In this document: piece by piece, positions 9,877-21,840 of the stretch
How positions within the stretch are numbered: the stretch's first letter is position 1
Layout of the letters: every line of letters starts with the position of its first letter
Origin: Hirundichthys speculiger
Taxonomy: Eukaryota; Chordata; Actinopteri; Beloniformes; Exocoetidae
DNA: 64,000 nt
Direction: 5' to 3'
Assembly (NCBI GenBank): GCA_018398805.1
Contig: JAGFBZ010000371.1
Location: 229,501-293,500, forward strand
Translations under genes and position numbers: made by a program
Notes under the pieces: model-generated
The model's input: only the letters and a program-made list of their open reading frames with translations
What the model was told of the DNA's origin: nothing
Database searches by the model: none

Positions 9877-10800
9877 GTGAACAAATATTACCACCAAAAA
9901 CCCAACTTCTATCCTCTGATCTCACTTCCTCCTGCACTGTTGACTGTAACGGCCGCATCCTGCTGCTGCTAATCATCAATCTTTGATAAAATTAGAACAA
10001 CAAAACAAATCAGAAAAAGACTGAACAGGTAGGGTTTGTTGGTTGCCATGGTTTAGCTGATGCTAGCCTGTGATGCTAATGAATATTATTTTACAATCAT
10101 TTTTCATAAAACCTGTCCAAACGTTCTCATTTTGAGCGCTGTTCCCTGAAAGGACAGCCTGAAGCGAGGGCTAGCAGGGATCTAGCTAGCCCTCGCTGGG
10201 ATAGACGTGTCGAACCCGCCGCTGTCATAACTGGCTGCGAGTCCCAGCACAGTCCTGCTTGGTAGCGCCCTGGAAAGATCCGCTGTGACTCCAGGCTCCT
10301 TCAGCCAAGCCGCAGTGCCGTAGCCGCGGCGGGACTTCCTGTTTCAAATGTCGTTTTAGCGTCAACATCAGAAATGGCCGCTTGGCTTCTCCCTCAGACA
10401 CCTTTCAGGCCGACCACAGCCGGTCACAACAATCTGTTAGTACAAAGAACACAACAACAAGCACAACAAAACATATTCTCTTTAATAAATGACTGTACTC
10501 TGTCAGCCTTTTGTTCACAGCTCAGAAGTCAAAGTGCTAAGTGCTAAGTAGCTAGCCAGGTGTCTGAACCAATGGCTTCATTTTTGTTAAATGAGCACAC
10601 TGAAAAAAATGATATCTGCAGCTTTACATCTGAGGTTGTGCTGGTCCACTATGATCAGATGATTATTGTGTATTTGCACAGAAAAAGATATGATTAAAAG
10701 AGGGGGGGTACTAACATTTACATGAATATAAAAGCTGAACCATCTGCCCAACAGTCGGTACCTGCTTCCTTCTTTCCAGACTGGCTGGACTGGACCCTGA
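9877..10800. other. No gene seen; 12-bp hairpin
   Basis: There is a perfect inverted repeat with arms AGCGAGGGCTAG at 10163-10174 and its complement at 10186-10197. Otherwise there is no recognisable gene or repeat family. Confidence 0.45.
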
Positions 10801-10805
10801 GAGGT

Positions 10806-11100
10806 GGGGTGCAGCCTGGACACCGCCGGGTCCATCATCACGCTACCTAGAACTATTCACATCTGCACTCACTCCCACGCAGGTTTTAGAATCACTCTAC
10901 AGACCATAATCACCTCAGAGCCAGCAGATAACCCAACATGCACGTTTTTTTGCTCCGTGGGAGGAAGCTGCAGCACCTGCAGAAAACCGCTCGCAATCAC
11001 GGGGAGAACATGCTAACTCCTCACTAAAGGCCCAGCCGGGACTCGAAATGGAAACCTTCCCGCTGTGAGGCGACAGCGCTAATCACAGCGCCGCCTCACC
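10806..11100 (-). mobile_element. tRNA-derived SINE
   Basis: Read on the minus strand it begins GGTGAGGCGGCGCTGTGATT, an A-box-like region. It then has TTTCGAGTCCCGGCTGGG, a B-box (T-arm) match, followed by a body containing GGAGTTAGCATGTTCTCCCC and CCTCCCACGGAGC. This order matches a dispersed tRNA-derived SINE common in teleosts. The 3' part is diverged. Confidence 0.75.
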
Positions 11101-11296
11101 TTTAATTTTGATTGTGTGGCAGGAGAGATGAGGGGCGGTGCGGTTATCGGTAGTCAGCCTCGCCAGGCTGCTCCACACCTGCAGCAGTGAGGTCCGTTTA
11201 CAACCCCAGGTGTATGAAGTAGCTGGACCGTTTTGCACGGAGAGGAACCCAACAATTCCCTTTGAGCAGCGCATGATGATGACGAGGAGTAAAAAT

Positions 11297-12448
11297 TAGG
11301 GCTGGGCAACGATTACAATTTTTAATTGCGATTAATCGCATTATTTTCCTGATTAATCGCGATTAATCGTGTTGTATACCCAAAATCAAATAATGAATTC
11401 AAAAGTAGTGTAAAGGTCACTTTTATTTAAATGTTCTGCTGCCATATGAACTAAAGTGTCATAACATTTGTTGTTCAAACACTTTTAACATCAGCACTTG
11501 TCAGTAACACATTTGTCAGTAGTGTAAATCTCATCTTAAAAAATGTAAAATAAAATAAAGCTTATGGTCACTGCCAGGGCATTAATGTCATCCTGTTTTT
11601 ATAAAAAAATAAAAAAAAGTCTACAAACAAAATCCAACAAAATGATTGTGTCTCAGCACAATCAGAACATTAAAACAGGTAATTTCTGAGGTAACAGCAG
11701 AAACTTTTAACGGGGAGTTCAACTTGTCAGTTGTTACAAATAACCTTGTTTCTGTTGAATCCTCCGTCTGGGAGAACTTTAAAATGAAAATGTCCATGTT
11801 AAAGTTCAGTAACTTTACCAATCAGTGTATCAATCATTCTTTCCATTTTTTAATTGTCAATCAAAAATTTAAAAAAGTAAAAAGTGACATTTTATTACGT
11901 TTTTTTGGTTTTCTAATCTAACACAAAAAAATGAAAAAAAAAATGCCTGTTTGTTTTTTTTTTATAATTCAATTTTAGACTTGGATCAAAAATATGAAAT
12001 TTAAAAACGGGCCACAGAACTGAATTAGTTTTATAATGGAGGACTGGACTTTCTGTTGTCATTACACATCTGTGCCACTAGATGGAGCTGCACTGCAGTA
12101 ACCAGCTAGAGAACAGCAGGACAGTGAACACATGGAGCAGATCTGATGGAACATGGAGGAATGACCACAAAGTTTTGTTGCAGTCCAGAATTTTTATTTT
12201 TTTTTAGACATAATTGTTAATATTGCTACCTGAGTTTCTACCTGAACTGTGAAGTTCACGGATTTTTACCATTTTATGTCTGTTTTAGCTTTTTCTAATG
12301 TTTACTGTTTTCCGGTTCTGCAGCAGCCAGTAACAGACTTTTCAAAACAGTCAGTTGAGCAACATGCGTTAACGCGTGATAAAATAAATGTCGGCGTTAA
12401 TAAATTAATGCGTTACTGCGATAATAACACGTTACTTGCCCAGCCCTA
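11297..12448 (+). mobile_element. Family I hAT-like element, full-length copy 1
   Basis: Termini are TAGGGCTGGGCAACGATTAC and TTGCCCAGCCCTA. The 8-bp flanks are GTAAAAAT at 11289-11296 and GTAAAAAA at 12449-12456 (one mismatch). Subterminal regions are rich in GCGATTAATCGC-type palindromes. The 91-residue frame at 11646-11921 has no domain I recognise and is partly shared with copy 3. There is no transposase, so it is non-autonomous. Length is 1152 bp. Confidence 0.9.
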
Positions 12449-12456
12449 GTAAAAAA

Positions 12457-13585
12457 AAAACTACTGTAATAGGAAGAACAAGCTGGAGTCGGGTAATACG
12501 GTAGCAGCGGCAACAGGAACAGAGATGTTGAGGGAGAGACTGCGGTGAAAGTATAATTTGAATATTTAATAACTGTTATAATATCTCATGAGTCACCTTC
12601 TCCACCTGGGATTTTATTAATTTGGTGTCTCGATTTATGTTAGATAAAAGGCATCGGTGGGGAAACTGTAGTAAAGACATTTAAGTGAATTATATGAATT
12701 ATATTGTTCTTATTGCTGCTTTCCAAACATGAAAATGTGACCGTGACTTCGTGACTTCGTGTATTCCTGCGTTGCAACAGTCGTGCGTTCCCATGAAAGG
12801 AACAAACAAATATAGAGATTCCTGTTTTATGCAAAGAAACGTCCGGAGCGGTTGAGGACGAGGCGTGAAAGCATAAATCAGACAGGTAACTCCAGCGTAA
12901 CGGGCTCACGGCTGTCACTCACTTTAATAACATTTCGCTCCAGCGGAGGAAAAATAATTCAAGGAGCTTTGATGGGGACGTGGGAGTCATCAATAAATCC
13001 AGTCGCACTGGGAAAATCCTGCAGGACGCCTCCTTTTAATCACAGAAATGGGAGCAGGACGCTAATAAAAACGTTACTGGAGCCGAATCGCCCGCCGGCT
13101 CCCTGAAATCACGTGAAGCTCTTCGGTGGCGGCTCGGTTGGGTCTAAAACGGTCACGCGGCTTCGTCATGTCACATAAAGGTTTGAAGGTTAAAGGTCAA
13201 ACCTCAGCTGAGCTCCTGGCAGCAGAAGATATTCATGAACGGTGGAAGGCCATGAAACAGCAACGAGGGGGAGATTTCTGAACCAACAGGTTGAGGAAAA
13301 GGCTAACCCCTCATTCCCGCTGAGCAGAAATGAGTTTAAGAACGTAGCTGGAAGGATTTTGAGGAAGGACAGCTACAGATTCGGCGGCAGCGCCGGTTTC
13401 CCGGCTGCTTGTAAATTGGTCAGTTTCCTTCCGCTGAGGGAGAAACTAGCCAACCGGATCCAGCGATTTCAGTAGATGGCTAACTTTCTAACGCAGAAAA
13501 AAGAATGGATGCAGTTCCTCGAGGGACCACTGGGGGGCGGCTCCAGAAGCGAGTCAAGCTCCATCGACCTCTTGAGGTCATCACT
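12457..13585. other. No gene seen
   Basis: Frames at 12852-13475 lack family features and splice context. No repeat family recurs here. The stretch appears to be ordinary non-coding DNA. Confidence 0.4.
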
Positions 13586-13773
13586 TTCGGCACAAGAGCT
13601 GAGCGATTTTACCGATTCTGCGATATTTATCGATGTTTTATCGAGTATCGATTTTTCATTTAAAAGGCTTGCAAGTAACAATTTGTTTAAATAAATGAAA
13701 CAATTTTTCTCAACAAATCTTTTATTAATTTTGTCCAGCATTTGCAAGCTGCCTGTCAGCCATATAATGTGTA

Positions 13774-14828
13774 CAGTGATTCCTCACCAATTTGCGCTTT
13801 AGGTTCCACGGTTTTAGTTATTTGCGGATTTTTCAGAAATATATATATATTTTTTTAAATTCAAGAAAAAATTGCGGAAACATCACAGGATGTTGTGCAC
13901 GTTCTCTCACAGCGAAGAAATGCTGTGAGCCAGCCTGGCCCCTTTAAGAAGGTGGCCTTATGGGTAATGATGTGGCCTCATGGGTAATGTAGTGTGTGTA
14001 TCGTGGGACGGCAGAATGAAAACGGGGTTAGATGAAAAGTGTAGTGAGCATAAACAGCAGCCCAGCGTGTATAGATTTACATTCTCTTTTAAAGGTGGGG
14101 TGGGTGTTGTTTTTTTGCAACACTTTTTACAATATTGCCTGAAAACCTTTTCACATTTCCATTGCACCCACTGAAATAAAATGTTTGCAAAAAAAACTAA
14201 ACATTTTGGTCCAGTCTAGAGGGTATAATCAGAGAAAAACTCTGACCAATCAAAAAAGTGATCATCACTATTTTGATTGGCTGCCTAATACATCCATCAA
14301 ATATCACCCCTCCCTCCCTCCCTCCCTATGGTTCATGCAGTCGTGAATCATGTGAAGGCGTGGTTTAGAGGGGTGAGCTGAAGAGGAGGAGGCGGAGCCT
14401 TTGGGAGGAGGGAGGGAGTGTATATTTTCAAAATCTCACTTGAGTTGGATTGCTGGACCGTTTTTCAAACAACACCTACTCCACCTTTAACCAACAGGAG
14501 CCCAACAATACAACCTGTGTGATGTTACAAGTTCCTGCAGTGACACAATAAAGTTCCCGTTCCATGCAGAGAAAACCGGACTTTTTCTTTTGTTGTTAGC
14601 GTGTTAGCCGCTAATTACGAGGCAAAAATAGCAGAATACCATCGGTTTGTTTACTACGGTTCAGAGACCAGAGGCTGTGAAGGTAACAGAAAGACCACAG
14701 TTGAGCCTTTGTCTTGTTTCGCTGCAGTGCCTCGCTACTTTTTTGCGGTTTTTAAATATATTTTAAACACATTATTGAGGCTCGGGGGGCTCCAGTCCCC
14801 ATTAACCGTGAAAAATAAGGGCTCACTG
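13774..14828 (+). mobile_element. Family B Tc1/mariner-type (pogo-like) element, copy 1, inside A
   Basis: It starts CAGTGATTCCTCACCAATTT and ends AAAATAAGGGCTCACTG, with TA on both sides (13772-13773, 14829-14830). Terminal CAGTGATCCC with a TA duplication and GCGG-rich subterminal words is characteristic of pogo/Tigger-like elements. The recurrent frame beginning MGNVVCVSWDG found in several B copies is not a transposase. Without F it is about 660 bp and non-autonomous. Confidence 0.88.
14093..14486 (+). mobile_element. Family F Kolobok-like MITE with TTAA duplication, inside B
   Basis: The termini AGGTGGGGTGGGTGTTG and CAACACCTACTCCACCT are near-perfect inverted repeats, each abutting TTAA (14089-14092 and 14487-14490). 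In B copy 5 the same site reads GTTAACC without insertion, proving this 394-bp block is an insert. TTAA duplication fits Kolobok or piggyBac; the AGGTGGGG end resembles Kolobok MITEs. No coding capacity. Confidence 0.85.
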
Positions 14829-14998
14829 TAACTGATGCTTTCAGTTCAATTAATTTAAACAAAGTCATTGGAACACTCACAAGATGTCACAATGATGTAA
14901 ATGTATTGTAAGGTGAATATCGATATATATCGTATCATGAGCCGAATATCGTGTATCGTATCGCGATATTAGTGTATCGCTACAGCCTTATTTGGCAC

Positions 14999-16275
14999 TG
15001 TCTCCACTTCTGAGGATAACTTCTGGGATAAAGACCTGACACTTGCATTTATAACAATACTTTAAAGCAGCGCAGAGTTGCTCCTTTAATCTCAACGCCT
15101 TAGAATCGAACCAAATATTGTTCTGTTGTGCAGCACCCCTGATCCAGTGCTTTCACTAGTGCTGCTTTTGCACAAACAATGCACTCTGCATAGCAAATTA
15201 AAGTCATTTTCTCTATAAATGGTCACATAATTAATCTTTACAGGCTTTTGAGGACTTAAGAAATAAAAGGAGGATGGGATATGAGGTTTAAAATGCCCGA
15301 ATAAAGAGCAGGAGTCAATTAAAGCTGCTCAATGAGGTTAATGAAATCAAGAAAGGTGAATCACAACAGCAGTGAATAATAAAAAAAAACTCCAAATAAG
15401 CTAAATTATGCTTTCAGGTTCTGAAGAGCTATCGTGGAGGTTTGTGGTCGTTCTCACGGGGGTCATCGTTTTTAATGCAAACTTTCTGAGAGGATCCACC
15501 TCTAAACGCTTCTAAAGCAGCAGAACTGGGCGCACCTGTGTTTTCACAAAAAAAAGATGATTCACATGCCCATGTGATTACTCCTAATTAGCGCTGGTAA
15601 ACACTCTCCCGTAACGAGACCGGAAGGGCCAGGCGTACAGAGAAACCGATCACATTCAGACGGCACTTTTATCCGAGTCTGGGTTGAACGTACAGCGAAC
15701 GGTGCCCGTTAAACGGTGAGCCGTCGGCGTGGCGTTAAAGTAAAGTAAGTAAAAGCCGTAGTAAAACACCGTACTGTCTGCTTACGCTGGGCCTATAATT
15801 AAAGGGAACAATCAATAATTAATGGATGCCACAGCTCCCGGTTGCCATGATTGATCTGAACAGAATTGTTCTTGAAGTTTCCGTGAGAACAGTTGGTGAA
15901 CGACGCCGACCGTCACTGAAGGAAACATCCATTCATGCAACAGTACCCGGAGTATCCGGACATCACAAAAAGGCATTATGGGATCTTAAAATGTACGGAA
16001 ATAAACTACATCCTCCCTGCTTCCTCGGGAACTAAGAGGCTGAGACATCAGTGAGTGTGACCACCTGGCGTACGCTAAGACAACGCTTGGAGGAAAGACA
16101 TCAGCTGGGAGTTTAGAGAAACAACTGCTGCTGCAGAATCAGTCTGGGGGGGGGGTTATAAAAGCACAGATGGCTGCAGATCTGCCTGGGAGACGTCATC
16201 CCAGCACGTTTACCTCAAGGTCAGACGGAGCAGCGATCAGAGAAATATAATAAACATAATGTTGATTTGCGTATT

Positions 16276-16306
<31 letters not shown>

Positions 16307-16624
16307 GTCCTCCATCTTCTCTGTCTCAGCGACTCCTCCAGGCCGTCGGGACCGACGGGGGACTGAACGGAGACAGTCTGATCAAACTGCTGCTAACTGG
16401 CTGCAGGTCTGTGAGACGAGCAGATTTTAACGACAATCAAAGATACCAACAGTCGCTCCGAGAGTAAAATCATTCGCCCTCAGCTTTCCTGCATTCTCTC
16501 TTCTGATTCCAAAAGGGCTTTTTCCTCCTGCTTTCTGCTTGTTTTTACCTTTTCAGGTGACATGACGTCAATGATTTTAAGCGTTTTACATTGAAGATGA
16601 TCAACAAGCGCATCAGCTCACTTA
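14999..16624. other. No gene seen; includes C29 tract
   Basis: Short frames at 15826-16035 and 16267-16467 show no family. A C29 run lies at 16278-16306 and a G10 run at 16146-16155. Confidence 0.45.
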
Positions 16625-16700
16625 GCGGCCAGTAGGGGTGAGTATTGGCAAGGACCTCGCAATACGATATGTATCATGATACTATCACAATACGATAATA

Positions 16701-16830
16701 CAGTGATCCCTTATTTTTCGCGGTTAATGGGGACCGGCGCCCCCCCCCGCGAAAATCAAAATCCACGAAATGGAGCCGGAGCCCCCCAAGCCTAAATAAT
16801 GTGTTTAAAATATGTTTAAAATAGCCAAAT
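16701..16830 (-). mobile_element. Family B element, copy 2, left part
   Basis: It begins CAGTGATCCCTTATTTTTCG, the B right end in reverse orientation, after TA at 16699-16700. It runs through the AATGTGTTTAAAATATG segment and is interrupted by family A at 16831. Confidence 0.85.
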
Positions 16831-17025
16831 AAGGCTGTAGTGATACACTAATCTCGCGATACGATACACGATATTCAGCTCACAATACAATATATATCCA
16901 TATTCATCTTACAATACATTTACATCATTTTCCGAAAGATTTTAAAGGGACAAAGTGATTTTCGTGACATCTTGTGAGTGTTCCAATGACTTTGTTTGAA
17001 TTAATTGAACTGAAAGCATCAATTA
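16831..17025 (-). mobile_element. Family A element, copy 4 (3' half only), inside B
   Basis: It begins AAGGCTGTAGTGATACACTA and ends at GAAAGCATCAATTA, the reverse of the A 3' half. At exactly this TA the next B element starts. This is the same A site and B orientation as in copy 3. The other half of A is missing. Confidence 0.85.
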
Positions 17026-17471
17026 CAGTGATCCATTATTTTTCACGGTTAATGGGGACCGGCGCCCCCCGAGACTAAATAATAAGCTTAAAATATGTTT
17101 AAAAACCACAAAAAAGTATCGAGGCACTGCAGCGAAACAAGACAAAGGCTCAACTGTGGTCTTTCTGTTTCCTTCACAGCCTCTGGTCTCTGAACCGTAA
17201 CAAAGAACCGCTCTTTTATCCAACTTCGTTTTCATTCTGCCGTCCCACGACACACACACTACATTACCCATAAGGCCACACCATTACCCATAAGGCCACC
17301 TTCTTAAAGGGGCCAAGCTGCCTCACAACATTTCTTCGCTGCGAGAGAACGCGCACAACATCCTGTGATGTTTCCGCAATTTTTTCTTAATTTTTCAAAA
17401 TATTATATATTTCTGAAAAAATCCACGAATAACTAAAACCGCGGAACTTCGGAATTGGTGAGCGATCACTG
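17026..17471 (-). mobile_element. Family B element, copy 2b, joined to family C
   Basis: It begins CAGTGATCCATTATTTTTCA and ends GGTGAGCGATCACTG, then TA and the right arm of C. Since it starts in A but ends in C, it is best read as a recombinant of the B inside A with the outer B. Confidence 0.82.
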
Positions 17472-17759
17472 TATTACGATAGCGCGATATCACGATATAT
17501 TGTGATATTCTACCCAGTTAATATCAAAATTAAAAGTAGAGATGAAAAATCAAGTCGCTGTATATGTTCATCAGATGATATTGATCATTCAGAGGACAAA
17601 TTGAGTCAAAACTATTTGCTTCAAAACAACCTATTTATTGTTTTTTATTATTAGTGCTTTTTCAGGAAATTAGTTGCTGAAAAATCGATATTATATTGGG
17701 CGGCCGAAAAATCGGGATATATTGCCAAATCGATTTTTTTTCACACCCTTAGCGGCGAG

Positions 17760-18810
17760 CTTATTCATAAATCGTTTCCTGCAGAAATGACTCCGTTAGA
17801 AGCATCAACATCATTGCTGATGACCAGATCCGGCGTCCACAGAGCAGACGCCTCGAACGCACCACAGTTTCGTTCGCACTAATGTTAAAATCAGCAGCAA
17901 CGACGACAAGGTCGAAATCTGAGGTGTCGACAGAAGAAGCACCTCGTCTCCTGCCATACATCTCAGAGCACTTTCACCCTCTTTAACGGAGGTCAGAGGT
18001 CGTTACCCATCAGCTATCGTCCTGATGGATCTTCCCCGCAAGGACGGCGCTGCTGTTTATAACCGTCGGCCTCGGCGGCTCTCGCAGCCAATCCACTTTA
18101 GCAGCCGGGGGAACCGACACAGAGCGGTGACGCCAGTGAAATGTCTCCTCCTCGACTGCCATCCTCCACTTTGAGTGGCTATTGTGTTCACCCCCGGTCG
18201 TATAAATCAGACGAGCTGGAGGAGGACCAGGGAGGGAGGGAGGAGGATGGAATGAAAGAGCAACAAAGCAAAATGGGTCTTACGGCCGAAACGTCCTCCT
18301 CAAGGTCGTCACGCCGATTGGGCCGCTGCGCAGAGTACGGGACTCTGGGAAATGAGGGGCCGCGATGTCATTTTCAGGAATGGCAGGAGATTTTTTATTC
18401 ATTCGTCTTTTAAAAGGAACATACGAATGTCACTCTCTGGCGTGAGATATGCAAGTTTCAGGGTGTTGCGTAATTTTGGACAGATTGTCCCACGCTGAAG
18501 AGCTGGCAGCTCATCGCTGAGAAATTCATTACTGCGGCTCCATTTCAATGAGGCCCGCCGCTTTGTCACTATTATCCTCCTGCATCGGTGTAATCAGTCT
18601 CCTGTGACCACCGGAGGACGGCCGTCCCACCACCGCTTCCTCTTACTGATGCGACAGGAGCTGTGATGTAACGCAGATGTGATGGACGAACCAGCTGACC
18701 AGGATGGTCAGCAGCGCCGTCAAAAGTGAGCGTCTTCGAGTCCAAAGAAAATAGCGAGAAGACAATTAGAAACTAGTGTTATTATGACCGGGTATTTATT
18801 TCTACTATTC
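17760..18810. other. No gene seen
   Basis: A 90-residue frame at 18141-18413 contains an acidic patch but has no family match and no splice context I can trust. No known repeat family recurs. Confidence 0.4.
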
Positions 18811-19257
18811 ACTTCAATTCAATTCAGTTTTATTTGTATAGCATCTGCTACAATGTCAACTGTCTCTAAGAGCTTTACAGAAACTCAGATCATGACCCTC
18901 GAGCAAATATCATTAACAAAAATTATTATATTAAATCCAAATCAAGGATAATGGCAGGTAAAATAATGGCGTCTCCCTGCAGCGTAGGCCTATAGCAGCA
19001 TAGCTATGACGAAGCTGTGATTAAGACGAGCCTATTCTAGTCTTAGCTACTATGGCTATAACTATTAGCCCCTACACACTATAGTTTAGACTAACTGTAG
19101 GCTTTACTGAACAGAAATGTTTTCAATATAGTTTTAAAGATGGAGATGGTGTCAGCCTCCTGAACCCAAACTGGTAGCTGGTTCCAGAATAAAGGTTCCT
19201 GGTAGCAGAAGGCCCGTCCTCCAAATCTACTTTTAGATATTCTTGGAACTAGACTTG

Positions 19258-20936
19258 AAAATGGGTCAGGGGTTAAAAAGGTGAGAAGTGCGCACACGCC
19301 TGTGTTTTATTTAGAAATAAACAATAATCATTTATAGAGAAAAAAACAGAATAAAAAATAAAGACTTCACATCCTGACTGACATCCTGCCCTTATTAGCA
19401 TAACTTATGTCCTTGTGGCAGAGGACACACCTGGCCAATCCCTCTCTATCATTTTGTTTTTTTTGGAAAAATCTTCAATGTGAATGAATGAAAATGAAAA
19501 ATACTTTATTAATCCCAGAAGGGAAAGGACACCTCCAGTTTAAGCCAGATTCACTTCCAGCTGTATTTTATGGCTGCATCCAGCTGTTGAACAGCTGCAG
19601 CGTCCTCTTCCTCTAACACACTCATTCTGCAAGGATAATGTTTGCATTAGCGCAGTGGTACATCACTCTTTTTTTTACTGTGTAATGGCCAGAAGTAACT
19701 GCTGCATTAGCACACATCGCTACTAGTTACTCGCTCAGCAGGTCTGGACAGGTGAGGAGAGGACAAGCGATGGGATGTGGGCGGGTTCAGAGATGAAAAG
19801 GTTTTTAACTGGTATCGATGAGAGTAAGAAGAGTAGCCCATTGGGATTCAGAGTCGGGATTACTGACAGTTTACTTTTCACTGTTGCAGTGACAGTTGAA
19901 CCGGCGGGAACGCTAGCGAACGGTTCACGCGAAGACAGTAACTGATGGTGACAAAAGCTACAGCAGCGACTAAAAATAACAGCTACAAAATAGAAACAGC
20001 TTAGTGGTTTTTGGTCTAAACACACTGAAGCCTTTTGTGACCCGCTCTTCCCTGTTGTCTTCTCTTACGCTAAAACAAAATTGACACCGCGTCTGGTCAA
20101 TGGATGGAGTCAGAACAGAAAACACAGATGGGTCAAAACCATTACTGTTTAATGAATCAATAAATATCATCAGTGACAAATAGGAGTGTGAAAAAAGAAA
20201 AAAGACCAGGCTTCATGAGATTTATTTTGTCACAAAAGGCTTCAAGCACGGGCAAAAAGGGTTAGCGTTTCAAGTGACTAGAGTTTATAACTTCACCTTC
20301 AGCCTTCTCAGCCCTTAGTGAATATCATCCCTGACATGGATTCACCAATTACAGACATATTTTATGTTACCGTTAACTACACAAGCTTGATGTGAACTTC
20401 TAGCTAACGGGAGCTGTTTTTCACCGGAGCTTTGGCTAGCTCTGACAGTGTTCAACGTTAGCTATAGCGAACGGCATTAACCTTGTTTTACCGCAAAATA
20501 AGAAAATGATTGAAACCCTAACTCGCCAAATTCAATCCACGAGTAAATGTAGGTAGGAAATGTGAACGTACGCTCGTCTGCCTTGTCCCGGGCGAGAATA
20601 GCACTAGCTCCTGCTTCTAGTCTCGCTTAGCAATGTAACCTCTAAGTTTCTCCAAGTACACATGAATGAAGAATGTTTGTATGACTGGAATAATGGAACA
20701 ATCTGACCTGATTGGTTCTGGACAGGATTTACCGTCCAAGTGTCATTTAAAGGGCCGATTTCTGAAGTGCTCAGTTTGCTTATTAGGACAATCATATGAT
20801 AATTAAAAAAGAAAAAATCTCCCGACTCCGACCCCTCCCCTTAAAAAAGAAAACTCCTCTGATCTACACGATTCACGTAGGTCACCGTTTTTGACTTCAA
20901 AATGGCAAAATTCGCCAAAAGGTGAGGGATTTTCAT
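19258..20936. other. Unclassified insert within the L2 copy
   Basis: The L2 sequence stops near 19258 and resumes near 20937, so this stretch is foreign to it. It includes, near 19497-19540, AATACTTTATTAATCCCAGA, the complement of a fish LINE 3' terminus, suggesting at least one further retrotransposon tail. Clear TIRs or TSDs for the whole insert are not visible. No gene is seen. Confidence 0.5.
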
Positions 20937-21019
20937 TCCTGCACTCTGAGAGCGGAGATCTCTGTTAGGAGCATAACGCGCTACCAGGTCTTGTAGATAA
21001 CGAGGAGCTAGGCCATTAA

Positions 21020-21840
21020 CCCTTTAAGCGCCAAAGTCGCAATATTACGACAAGCAACATTCCTGACTATAACAGTCTGTATCTACAAATGTGATGCCGA
21101 ATCTTGTTATTACTTTTCACCAGGAGATGGCGGACATGTGTGCCTGTAATCTGAGAACCATTTTTGGTGGTGGCGCTATTCAAAATGTTAGCGTAAAATG
21201 AGTTTGTAAAACACCCATGCTGAACGTAGAGAGAGCAGAACAGAGCGAAAGAGTGTTCTTTCATTTACTCACGATGTCAAGAGGCCGGTTTACCGTCCAC
21301 TAAGTACTTTTTCAGGTTCTGGCTAACTCCGATTCAGAGGAGGAAGACATGCAGTCGTCCAGTGAAGCAGAAACTGACGGCAGTAGTGACGGCGAGTCCA
21401 CACGCCATAGTCCACAATAGCTAAACTGAGTTTGAAACCAAACTCCAGATTTCATGACTTTATGATGTGATTGTTGCTGAAATGAAAGCTTTCATTGTGC
21501 ATGGGGTTTGAGGAAAAATCTGAAAATGAGGACTACTGGGCAGGTTTGGGCAGGTGATGTCACAGTAATCAAATTAGATTACGAATCTACTTCCATTCCA
21601 AATTTTGGTTCATACTGAAGATATTTCTCATTTACAGTATGACTTTATCTCAAATCACTTTAAAGTTATAGCCTTTTGAAACCTTGATATAAAAATTGAA
21701 CATTTTCCAATATGGCCGCCAACTTGTGACGTCATAATATGCAAATAATATGAATAGTATCTCAACTCCATTCAAGTTATAGCCTTTTGAAATCTTGATA
21801 TCAAAATTGTATATTTTCTTGAAAAAACTCCTTATACTCC
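21020..21840 (+). mobile_element. piggyBac-like element with transposase N-terminal remnant
   Basis: The block is flanked by TTAA at 21016-21019 and 21841-21844, and L2 sequence is interrupted exactly there. The left end, CCCTTTAAGCGCCAAAGTCG, has the CCC start of piggyBac. At 21273 a plus-strand segment reads MSRGRFTVH then stop, followed in another register by LANSDSEEEDMQSSSEAETD (21319-21378). Together these resemble the start of PGBD-type transposases (basic start, then an acidic Asp/Ser/Glu stretch). The catalytic region is absent, so it is an internally deleted, inactive copy. Confidence 0.75.

Larger units (their letters stand above)
13594..14990 (+). mobile_element. Family A element, copy 3, carrying nested B and F elements
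   Basis: The A ends are AAGAGCTGAGCGATTTTACC and GCTACAGCCTTA, with TSD TTCGGCAC / TTTGGCAC at 13586-13593 and 14991-14998. The A body is interrupted after GTGTA at 13773 by element B and resumes at 14829. Element B itself is split by F. The order of insertion is therefore A first, then B, then F. Confidence 0.92.
16633..17751 (+). mobile_element. Family C hAT-like element, copy 1, with multiple nested inserts
   Basis: Ends are TAGGGGTGAGTATTGGCAAG and TTTCACACCCTTA, flanked by GCGGCCAG / GCGGCGAG (16625-16632, 17752-17759; one mismatch). The left arm of C stops at 16700 (after AATA) and resumes at 17472. The interval contains B, A and B sequences. C subterminal regions are rich in TATCG/CGATA. 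Confidence 0.85.

Noticed and set aside
11646..11921. 91-residue frame partly shared with 45807-46052
   Set aside because: The shared part is inside family I hAT-like elements; similarity reflects repeat copies, not a gene.
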